A DNA stretch of 64,000 nucleotides, from contig NZ_OZ241975.1 in assembly GCF_965204195.1 (NCBI RefSeq), forward strand, positions 62,001 through 126,000, given 5' to 3'. This DNA comes from Poriferisodalis sp965204195. Lineage in GTDB: Bacteria; Actinomycetota; Acidimicrobiia; Acidimicrobiales; Poriferisodalaceae. Under the pieces are notes generated by a model that was not told where the DNA came from, made no database searches, and worked only from the letters and a program-made list of their open reading frames with translations. A program made the translations under genes and the position numbers. Below, piece after piece: positions 37,415 to 44,623 of the stretch. The number at the start of each line of letters is the position of its first letter. Position 1 is the stretch's first letter.

Positions 37415-38551
37415 ATGACCGATCAGAACCCGTTCCGGCCATCGTTCGGCGTTGCTCCGCACACGCTCGTCGGCCGTGAAGAACCGCTCGAACGTCTGCG
37501 TGTCGCTATGGCGGCCGGGCCGACGCACCCGGACTTCACCATGCTGATCGCTAGTCCACGCGGATCCGGCAAGACCGTCCTGCTCAAAGCCATGCGTGAC
37601 GCAGCGGAGCAAGCCGGATGGGCCACCGTGCCGATCACGGCCACACCGTCTGAGAACCTGTCGGGATTGATCACCGAACAGCTCGCGGATGCCGCTGCAG
37701 AGCTCGACGATCGCCGCTCGCGCCGGAGGATCTCTTCACTCAACCTGTCTGTGCTGGGCACCGGCGGCGGAATCGAGCTAGCCGAGAGCGCAGCCGACGC
37801 CGACCGGCCGCGAACCCGGATGCTGCGGACGATGGGCGCGCTCGGCGAACTGGCCGAGTCCAAGCACAGCGGTGCTCTACTCACTTTGGACGAGTTTCAC
37901 AAGGCGCACATCGACTCAGCGCGTGAGTTCGCACATGCGTTGCAGGCGGTCTCCAAAGTCGACGCCAAGCCGGTCATGTTTGTGGGCGCTGGCCTGCCGA
38001 GCATGGAAGACGGCATTCTCGCTGACGACGCTATGACGTTCTTCCAGCGCATCGCCCGGACACCGATCCAACCGTTGGAGCGCGACGAGACAATGCGAGC
38101 GCTGCGGGCACCCATCGTCGACTCAGGTCATCGCGTAACGAGCGAGGCGCTGGAGGCTGCTGCTTCGGCCGCATCTGGATATCCCTTCATGGTTCAGCTC
38201 GTCGGTTACCACATGTGGGAGTCATGCACCGACCTCGACGGCGGTGTGACCCTCGCTGACGCCGAGGCCGGAATCCGGATCGCGAACCTCGCCATGGTGG
38301 AACAGGTGCTCAGACCGGTCTGGCGGGATCTCTCCGACGGAGACCGGCGCGTACTCATAGAGATGAGCCGCTTCGCCGATGCGGAGGTCCGGCGACGAGA
38401 CCTCGCCGCGGCGCTCGACAAGAGCTCCGGCTATCTCGCGACCTACCTCACACGCCTCGAGGCCGCAGGCACCCTGTACCGGCCATCGCGCGGTTCGGTG
38501 TCCTTCGTGCACGAGGCCATGAGGATGTGGCTACGCGAGGCTCACCTCTAG
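37415..38551 (+). CDS. AAA+ ATPase with C-terminal winged-helix region
   Basis: A 378-residue P-loop ATPase. Walker A is ASPRGSGKT (46-54), Walker B LLTLDEFHKAH, and the sensor strand VMFVGAGLPS follows. The N-terminal LVGREEPLERLRVAM and the C-terminal part (LSDGDRRVLIEMSRFADAEV, RRDLAAALDKSSGYLATYL) look like the ORC/Cdc6 or AAA_16 type, with a winged helix that may bind DNA. Such proteins occur in defence and mobile loci. It is followed 27 bases later by the HNH gene on the same strand. Its substrate is unknown. Confidence 0.8.
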   Translation: MTDQNPFRPSFGVAPHTLVGREEPLERLRVAMAAGPTHPDFTMLIASPRGSGKTVLLKAMRDAAEQAGWATVPITATPSENLSGLITEQLADAAAELDDRRSRRRISSLNLSVLGTGGGIELAESAADADRPRTRMLRTMGALGELAESKHSGALLTLDEFHKAHIDSAREFAHALQAVSKVDAKPVMFVGAGLPSMEDGILADDAMTFFQRIARTPIQPLERDETMRALRAPIVDSGHRVTSEALEAAASAASGYPFMVQLVGYHMWESCTDLDGGVTLADAEAGIRIANLAMVEQVLRPVWRDLSDGDRRVLIEMSRFADAEVRRRDLAAALDKSSGYLATYLTRLEAAGTLYRPSRGSVSFVHEAMRMWLREAHL

Positions 38552-38578
38552 GCGTGGGCCGAGTCTTAGGATCGTCAG

Positions 38579-39550
38579 GTGCCGTCGCTGGCAGCGCTTC
38601 TGGACCTAACGGATGAGCAGGCGCGCGCCGAGTGGGGGCGCATTTTGCAGAGGGAATGGCGACCACGGCAAGAGCCGTACCGCACGGTCGAACTCGTCTT
38701 GTGTTGCGCGTTGTTTCGCGTCGTCGACCCGCATCGCTTCGGCGGGCAGAACATTCATCTAATCCCGGGCGACGTGACCCGCTTGGCGGACTTGTTCAAG
38801 CGATCTTCGAAATCGATCAACATCAAGATGCTGAATCTCGATGGATCGTATGCAAATGGTGCCGCCTGCGACGTGCCGTTCTTCGACCAGATGGCAGCGG
38901 ACCCTATCCACCTCGCCGAGCTCTACGAGCGCGTGCTGCTTGCAGCACGGCACATGGGCATCGGCCCGGAACGTCTACCGGACTTCCTCGAAGATGACAT
39001 CGCGGACGGGGCGATGCTGATCGGCCAAGCCGGCTTACCTCATCGCCCCCTCATCGAAGCCGCGGAAACCCTTGCGGCCAAGCTCAGGGCAAGGCAGTTG
39101 GCTGCCGACGAAGGTCAGACATTCCGCGTTGCCGAGCAGCAGATCCGGCTCGGGCAACACCGGTTCGCCAAAGAGGTCCTCGCGAACTACGGGCACCGGT
39201 GCGGCTTCTGTGACTTCGCACCGCGTTCGCTGCCGCGAAAGGGACTTCTTATCGCGTCTCACATCAAGCCGTGGGCGGCTTGCGATGATTCCGAACGGCT
39301 TGATGCCTCAAACGGAATTGCCGCTTGCCCTATGCACGACACCGCATTCGATGCGGGCCTCATCACCGTCAACGGCGGCCTGCGGGTGCATCGAGCACAT
39401 CAGTTGCAGCAGAGCCGTCAGACCGATCAGGGAGTCGAGCGCAACTTCGGGCGCACACTCCGGAGCCGTTTGCGTTCACCTGACGGCGCAGCTCCTTCTG
39501 CCTCCTACCTGCGGTGGCACCAGAAGTACATCTTCCTTGACACGCTCTGA
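38579..39550 (+). CDS. HNH endonuclease
   Basis: A 323-residue protein starting at GTG 38579 with AGGA nine bases upstream. The first 180 residues form a helical domain of unknown role (LVLCCALFRVVDPHRFGGQN). The C-terminal HNH_2-type nuclease follows: FAKEVLANYGHRCGFCDFAP, ASHIKPWAACDDSERLD and ASNGIAACPMHDTAFDAGLI, with the paired cysteines, central His and Asn. Proteins of this kind are restriction or McrA-like enzymes. It overlaps no neighbour, is in an operon with the AAA ATPase, and converges with the EcoRII-N gene nine bases away. Confidence 0.82.
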   Translation: MPSLAALLDLTDEQARAEWGRILQREWRPRQEPYRTVELVLCCALFRVVDPHRFGGQNIHLIPGDVTRLADLFKRSSKSINIKMLNLDGSYANGAACDVPFFDQMAADPIHLAELYERVLLAARHMGIGPERLPDFLEDDIADGAMLIGQAGLPHRPLIEAAETLAAKLRARQLAADEGQTFRVAEQQIRLGQHRFAKEVLANYGHRCGFCDFAPRSLPRKGLLIASHIKPWAACDDSERLDASNGIAACPMHDTAFDAGLITVNGGLRVHRAHQLQQSRQTDQGVERNFGRTLRSRLRSPDGAAPSASYLRWHQKYIFLDTL

Positions 39551-39559
39551 GTCGAACGC

Positions 39560-40126
39560 TCACCAGTGGGCAAGGGGAATCTCCGTCGGAAACGACCCAG
39601 GCAGGCCGCTCCCGCCATGCGCCATCGGCACGTCGATACCTTGCACCACCGCGAGGCCGGGCTCGACGGGACCCAAACGCTCTTCAACGTCATCCTCGTC
39701 GTCGATGGACCGGCACACGAAGTACATGCAGGCAAGGTGATCTTGAGGGAATGAGAAGACGAAGATCGCGACCGCGCCGACATTCTCCGGATCGCGCAAT
39801 GAGGACGGCGGGTCCTCGCTTACGCGTAAGTGCAGTTCAGGCCTCGTGTGACTCCAGGTCGTCGCTGGGCGCCAGCCGAGCTCACCGGTCGATCTGACAC
39901 CGTACGAATCGCAGAGCACCACCGGTCGCGGCGGCACCTCAGAGCTAGCGAGATGTCCGGGAGCGAGCGCCTCCCACAGAGCACGAGGCAAGCGGATGCT
40001 GCCTGGAAGGTCATCGACCGTACATATGTCGCCGAGGGACAACCGTTTAGCGCAGAGAAGCGAATTGCTCGGCAGCACCTCATCAAGCCAGCCGGAGGCA
40101 TCTGCGGTCCGCATCAGTCCTGGCAT
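39560..40126 (-). CDS. Stand-alone EcoRII-N-type DNA-recognition domain
   Basis: A 188-residue protein whose whole length resembles the N-terminal effector domain of restriction enzyme EcoRII. WLDEV...KRLS at the start, LRDPENVGAVAIFVF in the middle (EcoRII has a closely similar DPEN-GA segment) and CRSIDDEDDVEERLGPVEPG near the end (EcoRII: DEED and a G-V-PG ending). In EcoRII this B3-like fold binds the CCWGG site. The catalytic C-terminal domain is absent; a stop follows 30 residues on. ATG 40126 or 40114 may start it. It lies 28 bases behind dcd on the same strand. Confidence 0.72.
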   Translation of the reverse strand: MPGLMRTADASGWLDEVLPSNSLLCAKRLSLGDICTVDDLPGSIRLPRALWEALAPGHLASSEVPPRPVVLCDSYGVRSTGELGWRPATTWSHTRPELHLRVSEDPPSSLRDPENVGAVAIFVFSFPQDHLACMYFVCRSIDDEDDVEERLGPVEPGLAVVQGIDVPMAHGGSGLPGSFPTEIPLAHW

Positions 40127-40154
40127 AGCACGCCACGATCACCACCGGCAGCTA

Positions 40155-40733
40155 TCACAGCATGCGGCGGGAGCGGAAGTTCTCGTGGTAGCGGCTGGGG
40201 GTGGGACCGCGCTGGCCCCGGTACTTGGATCCCAGCAGCTCGGCACCGTAGGGGTGCTCGGCCGGCGTGGTCATCTCCATGAAGCTGATCTGGCAGATCT
40301 TCATGCTCGGGTACAGCGTGATCGGCAGGTTGGCCACGTTGGACAGTTCGAGGGTCAGGTAGCCGTCCCAGCCGGGATCCACGAAACCGGCCGTGGTGTG
40401 GATGAGCAGGCCGAGACGCCCGAGCGACGACTTGCCTTCGATGCGCCCGACCAGATCGTCGGGAACTGCCACGCGTTCGAGCGTGGAACCCAGCGCGAAC
40501 TCGCCGGGGTGCAGGATGAACGCGTCGCCCGCGGCGACCTCCACCTCCTCGGTCAGATCGGTCTGGTCTTCGATGACGTCGATGACTCGACGGGTGTGGT
40601 TGCGAAAGACCCGGAAGGTGGCATCCAGCCGCAGATCCACCGATGAGGGCTGCACGGCTGCGTCGCCCAAGGGTTCGATGATGATGCGGCCCTTCTCGAG
40701 CGCTTCACGGATGCTCCGGTCCGACAGGATCAC
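40155..40733 (-). CDS. dcd: dCTP deaminase (dUMP-forming type)
   Basis: A 192-residue trimeric enzyme. ILSDRSIREALEKGRI, PSSVDLRLDATFRVFRNH, the catalytic GRIEGKSSLGRLGLLIHTTA segment and FVDPGWDGYLTLELSNVA match actinobacterial Dcd, which in mycobacteria both deaminates dCTP and hydrolyses dUTP to dUMP. The C-terminal LLGSKYRGQRGPTPSRYH is the nucleotide-closing tail. GTG 40733 has GGGAG upstream. tRNA-Gly lies divergently 40 bases away. Confidence 0.95.
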   Translation of the reverse strand: MILSDRSIREALEKGRIIIEPLGDAAVQPSSVDLRLDATFRVFRNHTRRVIDVIEDQTDLTEEVEVAAGDAFILHPGEFALGSTLERVAVPDDLVGRIEGKSSLGRLGLLIHTTAGFVDPGWDGYLTLELSNVANLPITLYPSMKICQISFMEMTTPAEHPYGAELLGSKYRGQRGPTPSRYHENFRSRRML

Positions 40734-40773
40734 CTCGGCTCCCTTCCGTCTGAATAGGCTCCGGCCTCATTCT

Positions 40774-40844
40774 GCGGGTGTAGTTCAATGGCAGAACTTC
40801 AGCTTCCCAAGCTGATAACGGGGGTTCGATTCCCCTCACCCGCT
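40774..40844 (+). tRNA. tRNA-Gly (anticodon CCC)
   Basis: A 71-base cloverleaf: acceptor GCGGGTG pairs with CACCCGC, anticodon loop TTCCCAA, T arm GGGGGTTCGATTCCCCT, discriminator T, no CCA encoded. Confidence 0.95.
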
Positions 40845-40848
40845 CACC

Positions 40849-41115
40849 TCACCCCGCCAGCAGCGTCGCGAGCGCCCAGATCGCTGCGACCAGTCCTACG
40901 AGTGCGAGCGGCACTGCCCGCCGTGCCGGCGCCCGCACCGGCGCTCCCCCATCGCCGACACGCCGCGGGCGCACCATGGCCGCCAGGTTGCCCACCAACA
41001 GCGCGCCGCCCAGTGCCAGCACGAGATACGGGATGAGATCGTCGCCGAGGAACATCGTGCTGCCGCCGTCAGCGGCCAGCATGTGGGCGGCACTCAAGAA
41101 GCAGTCCTCGGCCAT
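40849..41115 (-). CDS. Small two-helix membrane protein downstream of dnaB
   Basis: An 88-residue protein with two hydrophobic helices, LIPYLVLALGGALLVGNLAAM and AVPLALVGLVAAIWALATLL, separated by a basic Arg-rich loop (RPRRVGDGGAPVRAPARRA). No known family is recognised. ATG 41115 lies only three bases after the dnaB stop, so it is translationally coupled to dnaB. An internal ATG at residue 21 (MFLGDDLIP) would give a 68-residue form that still holds both helices. Confidence 0.65.
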   Translation of the reverse strand: MAEDCFLSAAHMLAADGGSTMFLGDDLIPYLVLALGGALLVGNLAAMVRPRRVGDGGAPVRAPARRAVPLALVGLVAAIWALATLLAG

Positions 41116-41118
41116 CGG

Positions 41119-42480
41119 CTACTCGTGCGCCATGTCGGCGAAGAGCGTGTACTGCGGCATGAATGCCAGTCGCGCGGTACCGGTGGGCCCGTTTCGGTGC
41201 TTCGCGACGATGATCTCCGCCATGCCTCGATCGGCAGTGTCCTCGTTGTAGATCTCATCGCGGTAGATGAACATGACGATGTCTGCGTCCTGCTCGATCG
41301 AACCCGATTCACGCAGGTCCGACAGCATGGGCCGCTTGTCGCTGCGCGATTCCAGGTTCCGGCTCAGCTGCGAGAGCGCCACGATCGGCGTCTCGAGCTC
41401 GCGGGCCAAGATTTTGAGGCCGCGTGAGATCTCCGCGATCTCCACCTGGCGGTTCTCGGCGTTCGCCCGCCCGCTCATGAGCTGCAGGTAGTCGACCACG
41501 ATCAGACCCAGACCGCCCAGCCGGCTGCGCAGCCGCCGGGCCTTGGCACGAATCTCGGTGACGGTCACGTTCGGGTTGTCGTCGATCCACATCGGCGCGT
41601 CACCCAAGCGACCCACGCTGCGCGTGATGTGATTCCACTCGTCGGCGCGCAGCTGGCCCGTTCGCACCCGCGTGGCATCGACCCGTGCGTCGGAGGCCAG
41701 CAGCCGGCCCGTCAGCTCGGCATGGTTCATCTCCAGCGAGAAGAGCAGCACCGGCTGCTGCAATTCCAAGGCCACGCTGGATGCCATCGTCAGCGCCAGC
41801 GACGTCTTGCCCATCGCGGGCCGGGCACCCACGACGACCAGCGACGACGGCTGGATCCCCGCCAGGATGCGGTCGAGCGAGGAGAAGCCGGTCGCCAAGC
41901 CCGAGAACGCATCGCCCCGCTCGTACAGCTCCTCCAGCCGGTCCAGGCTCTCGTCGAGCAAGTCGTGCAGGGACTGGGTGGAGTCGACAATGCGGCGCTC
42001 GGCCACGCTGAACACCAACGACTCCGCCTGGTCGATGGCCGCAGCCGTGTCGTCGGGGCGACTGTGCGCCAGCTCCGAGATCTCCGACGAGACCGCGATC
42101 AGGCGCCGCAGCAGCGCGGTGTCTTCCACGATGCGCGCATAACGGTCGACGTGGGTGAGCGTCGGCGTGGCGGCTTCGAGCGCCAGCAGGCGATCGGCGC
42201 CCCCGGCCGCGGCGAGGTTGCCGCTGCGCTCGAGCTGATCGGCAACGGTCAGGCAGTCGACGGGTTCGGAGGAGACGTAGAGCGACTCGATCGCCTCGAA
42301 CACGAGTCCGTTCGCGGGCATATAGAAGTGATCCACGGCGAGACGTTCGACCGCGGCGCCGATGGCATCGTTCGAGAGCAGCATCGCCCCGAGCACCGAT
42401 TCCTCGGCGTCGATGTTCTGCGGTGGGATCCGCCCGCCAGGTCGGCGGGGCGCGTCCATCGATAGCTCGGCGAGACTCAC
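41119..42480 (-). CDS. dnaB: Replicative DNA helicase DnaB
   Basis: A 453-residue hexameric helicase that unwinds DNA at the replication fork. The N-terminal domain begins PPQNIDAEESVLGAMLLSND; the RecA-like motor has Walker A VGARPAMGKTSLAL, Walker B LGLIVVDYLQLMSG, and the arginine/His-rich motifs VALSQLSRNLE and ESGSIEQDADIVMFIYRDE. No intein is present, unlike several actinobacterial DnaB. The start is GTG 42480. The upstream 214 bases contain an inverted pair of DnaA boxes. Confidence 0.97.
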   Translation of the reverse strand: MSLAELSMDAPRRPGGRIPPQNIDAEESVLGAMLLSNDAIGAAVERLAVDHFYMPANGLVFEAIESLYVSSEPVDCLTVADQLERSGNLAAAGGADRLLALEAATPTLTHVDRYARIVEDTALLRRLIAVSSEISELAHSRPDDTAAAIDQAESLVFSVAERRIVDSTQSLHDLLDESLDRLEELYERGDAFSGLATGFSSLDRILAGIQPSSLVVVGARPAMGKTSLALTMASSVALELQQPVLLFSLEMNHAELTGRLLASDARVDATRVRTGQLRADEWNHITRSVGRLGDAPMWIDDNPNVTVTEIRAKARRLRSRLGGLGLIVVDYLQLMSGRANAENRQVEIAEISRGLKILARELETPIVALSQLSRNLESRSDKRPMLSDLRESGSIEQDADIVMFIYRDEIYNEDTADRGMAEIIVAKHRNGPTGTARLAFMPQYTLFADMAHE

Positions 42481-42560
42481 GGCTGTCTACCTTGCCGCGA
42501 GATCCCTGCGGATCGCTTGGGCACAGGAGGGGGAATTCCCGTGGAATTCTCCGGCGATGA

Positions 42561-42588
42561 CTGTGCACAACCGCCGGGTTGTCCACAG
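42561..42588. promoter_or_regulatory. Inverted DnaA-box pair upstream of dnaB
   Basis: CTGTGCACAA and TTGTCCACAG are complementary but for one base and flank CCGCCGGG. TTGTCCACA (42579-42587) is the perfect high-GC DnaA box; the other reads TTGTGCACA on the reverse strand. Two further palindromes (GGGAATTCCC) lie at about 42531. DnaA control of dnaB, or a DnaA-titrating site, is possible. Confidence 0.6.
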
Positions 42589-42694
42589 GCTTCGGTCTGG
42601 TTTCGAGGCACGCCTCCAGTTCACAGGAGGGGTGTCACATGTGGGCGACGAGGCTGACGCGAACCCGCGACAGGCCCCATCCGCAGCCGCGGCT

Positions 42695-43144
42695 CTAGCT
42701 CAGCGCGACGACCTCGACGTTGAAGGTGAATGACACCTCGGGGTGCAGCTGTGCCGAGACCTCGTGCGTGCCGATGGTCCGGATCGGCGCTTCGATCGTC
42801 AGCTTGCGCCGGTCGACCTCGGCGCCTGTCCGGGCTGTCATCGCCGCAGCGATCTCCGCTGTCGTGACCGATCCGTAGAGATGCGTCCCCGAGCCAGCCC
42901 GGGCAGCAATGGTCACACCGTCCGCGACCAGTTCCCTGGCGACACGCTCGGCTGTTTCGCGCTCGCGCAGATCACGCGCAGATCGCGCCCGGGCCATGGC
43001 CGCCGCCTGGCTCACGGTGCCGTCCGTCGCTCGCAGGGCCAGCCCTCGCGGTATCAAGTGATTCCGGGCGAACCCGTCGGCCACGTCGATCACCGATCCG
43101 GCCGTGCCGACACCGTCGACATCGCTGCGCAGCACGACCTTCAT
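42695..43144 (-). CDS. rplI: 50S ribosomal protein L9
   Basis: A 149-residue two-domain protein. The N-domain MKVVLRSDVDGVGTAGSVID with GFARNHLIPRGLAL is followed by the long linker helix and a C-domain (AGSGTHLYGSVTTAEIA). Start ATG 43144 overlaps the rpsR stop by four bases. Order rpsF-ssb-rpsR-rplI-dnaB is classical. Confidence 0.96.
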   Translation of the reverse strand: MKVVLRSDVDGVGTAGSVIDVADGFARNHLIPRGLALRATDGTVSQAAAMARARSARDLRERETAERVARELVADGVTIAARAGSGTHLYGSVTTAEIAAAMTARTGAEVDRRKLTIEAPIRTIGTHEVSAQLHPEVSFTFNVEVVALS

Positions 43145-43587
43145 GCCTGCTCCCCCGCCACCGCAGCAGGCGCTGGGGCAACCACCTCGTCGAGGTGCTC
43201 GTCGACCACGTCGTCGTGGTGTTCCTGCTCGTCGCCCGGCGGCCCGCCCGCTCGATCAGCGGGCGGGCGGCGGTCGTCGCCCGGTCGCTGGCCGCGTCGC
43301 TTGTCGCCCCGTCGCTGTGTCATCGGCCGGCGCGCATATTCGATTAACGCCATCTCGCGGGCGGTCTTGATCGCCCGGGCCACCTCGCGCTGCTGCTGGC
43401 GATTGTTGCCCGAGACACGCTGGGCCCGAATCTTGGCTCGCTCGGAGACAAACGACCTGAGCAGCTCGACGTCCTTGTAGTCGACGTAGGACACCCCAGC
43501 CGTGGTGAGCGGGCTGACCTTGCGCCGACGCGGACGGCTCCGCAGGTCTTTCGCACGGGCCCGACCGGTTCGCTTGCGTGGTGGCAT
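43141..43587 (-). CDS. rpsR: 30S ribosomal protein S18 with long C-terminal extension
   Basis: A 148-residue protein. The first 88 residues are a normal S18 (VSYVDYKDVELLRSFVSERA, then RVSGNNRQQQREVARAIKTA). The remaining 60 are an extra tail, first basic (RRGDKRRGQRPGDDRR) and then acidic and His-rich (DEQEHHDDVVDEHLDEVV), predicted disordered. Usual S18 is 75-90 residues. ATG 43587 overlaps the ssb stop by one base (TAATG). S18 binds S6 on the small subunit platform. Confidence 0.93.
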   Translation of the reverse strand: MPPRKRTGRARAKDLRSRPRRRKVSPLTTAGVSYVDYKDVELLRSFVSERAKIRAQRVSGNNRQQQREVARAIKTAREMALIEYARRPMTQRRGDKRRGQRPGDDRRPPADRAGGPPGDEQEHHDDVVDEHLDEVVAPAPAAVAGEQA

Positions 43588-44048
43588 TAGAACGGTTCCT
43601 CCTCAGGTGACTGTTGTGGTGCGCTGTCGCCGGACTCCCAGCCGCCGCCGCGGCGCTCGCGGGATCCGCCCCCGTCGCCGGCCGGGCCTCGCGGGATCCG
43701 GGTGATCTCGGCAGTCGCCCAGCGCAGCGATGGCGCAATCTCGTCGGCAACGATCTCCACAACGCTGCGCTGGTCGCCGTCTGGTGTCTCCCAGCTGCGC
43801 TGCTCAAGCCGCCCGGTGACAACCACGCGGTTGCCCTTGGCCAGCGACTCGCTGACGTTCTCGGCAAGTTCGGCCCAGCAGACGACGTTGAAGAAGCTGA
43901 CTTGCTCCTCCCAGTCGTTCGTCTGGCGGTTCATCCACCGCCGGTTCACGGCTACGCCGAGCACTGCCCGGGCGCGGCCGGTCTGGGTGAATCGAAGTTC
44001 AGGATCGCGGGTGAGATTGCCCACCACGGTGATGGTGTTGTCAGCCAT
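43587..44048 (-). CDS. ssb: Single-stranded DNA-binding protein
   Basis: A 153-residue SSB with an OB fold at 1-110 (MADNTITVVGNLTRDPELRF, then VVCWAELAENVSESLAKGNRVVV) and a Gly/Arg-rich linker ending in the acidic tip PEEEPF, which recruits partner proteins. It protects single-stranded DNA at forks. It lies between rpsF and rpsR and is 11 bases after rpsF. The tail is short compared with other actinobacterial SSBs. Confidence 0.96.
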   Translation of the reverse strand: MADNTITVVGNLTRDPELRFTQTGRARAVLGVAVNRRWMNRQTNDWEEQVSFFNVVCWAELAENVSESLAKGNRVVVTGRLEQRSWETPDGDQRSVVEIVADEIAPSLRWATAEITRIPRGPAGDGGGSRERRGGGWESGDSAPQQSPEEEPF

Positions 44049-44059
44049 GACGCCTCCGC

Positions 44060-44395
44060 TTAGTGGCTGTTGGTCGACCCCTCGTCGAACAGTCCGCGCC
44101 GTTGCGCTTCGTCGTCGGGGAGTCGGATGAGCTTGTGGCGGACGATGTCGTCCGCGATCCGCAGGTACCGCTCAACCGGGTCCATCGCTCCGGGCTCAGC
44201 CCGCAGCTCGATCACCGAGTAGTAGCCGCGTGTCTTGTGGTTGATCTCGTACGCAAAGTCACGCAAACCCCAGAAATCGAACGAGGCCACCTCGCCGATC
44301 TCTGAAATGCGGCCTTGGACTTCATCCATGGCCTTGCGGGCTTCAGCGTTCTCCAGGTCACCATCGCAGATGACCATCAGCTCGTACGCGCGCAA
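44060..44395 (-). CDS. rpsF: 30S ribosomal protein S6
   Basis: A 111-residue protein. The first strand RAYELMVICDGDLENAEARK and the second half FDFWGLRDFAYEINHKTRGYY and YLRIADDIVRHKLIRLPD are typical. No ATG or GTG stands at the required place; a TTG at 44395 gives the normal N-terminus LRAYELM, with a perfect GGAGGT nine bases upstream, which fixes the start. The longer open frame upstream has no homology. It is first in the rpsF-ssb-rpsR-rplI-dnaB operon. Confidence 0.93.
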   Translation of the reverse strand: MRAYELMVICDGDLENAEARKAMDEVQGRISEIGEVASFDFWGLRDFAYEINHKTRGYYSVIELRAEPGAMDPVERYLRIADDIVRHKLIRLPDDEAQRRGLFDEGSTNSH

Positions 44396-44623
44396 TTGGG
44401 GGCGACCTCCTGTGGACCCGCCGGGGCGGGGCCCCTTGCGGGGCAGGGATATGTTCTTGCACCCACCCTGCGAACCCGGCCCCAATGAGCAGGCTTGCTG
44501 CAAGCGTCGCAGACGCCTGTGGCTGGACGGGCACGCAAATGCCCGTGGTGCGCTCGCAACGCTAGGCGCCGCGCTCATCGATCACACCCTGAATTACTCG
44601 CGCGTCACCGCGCGCGGACAGCT
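44396..44623. promoter_or_regulatory. Structured leader and promoter region of the rpsF operon
   Basis: 228 bases without a gene. On the reverse strand it can form ACGGGCA-N6-TGCCCGT (44527-44546) and CCCC-GCAA-GGGG (44432-44443), a stem capped by a GNRA tetraloop close to the ribosome site. This may be an S6:S18 autoregulatory leader or partly the terminator of the upstream gene. Confidence 0.4.
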
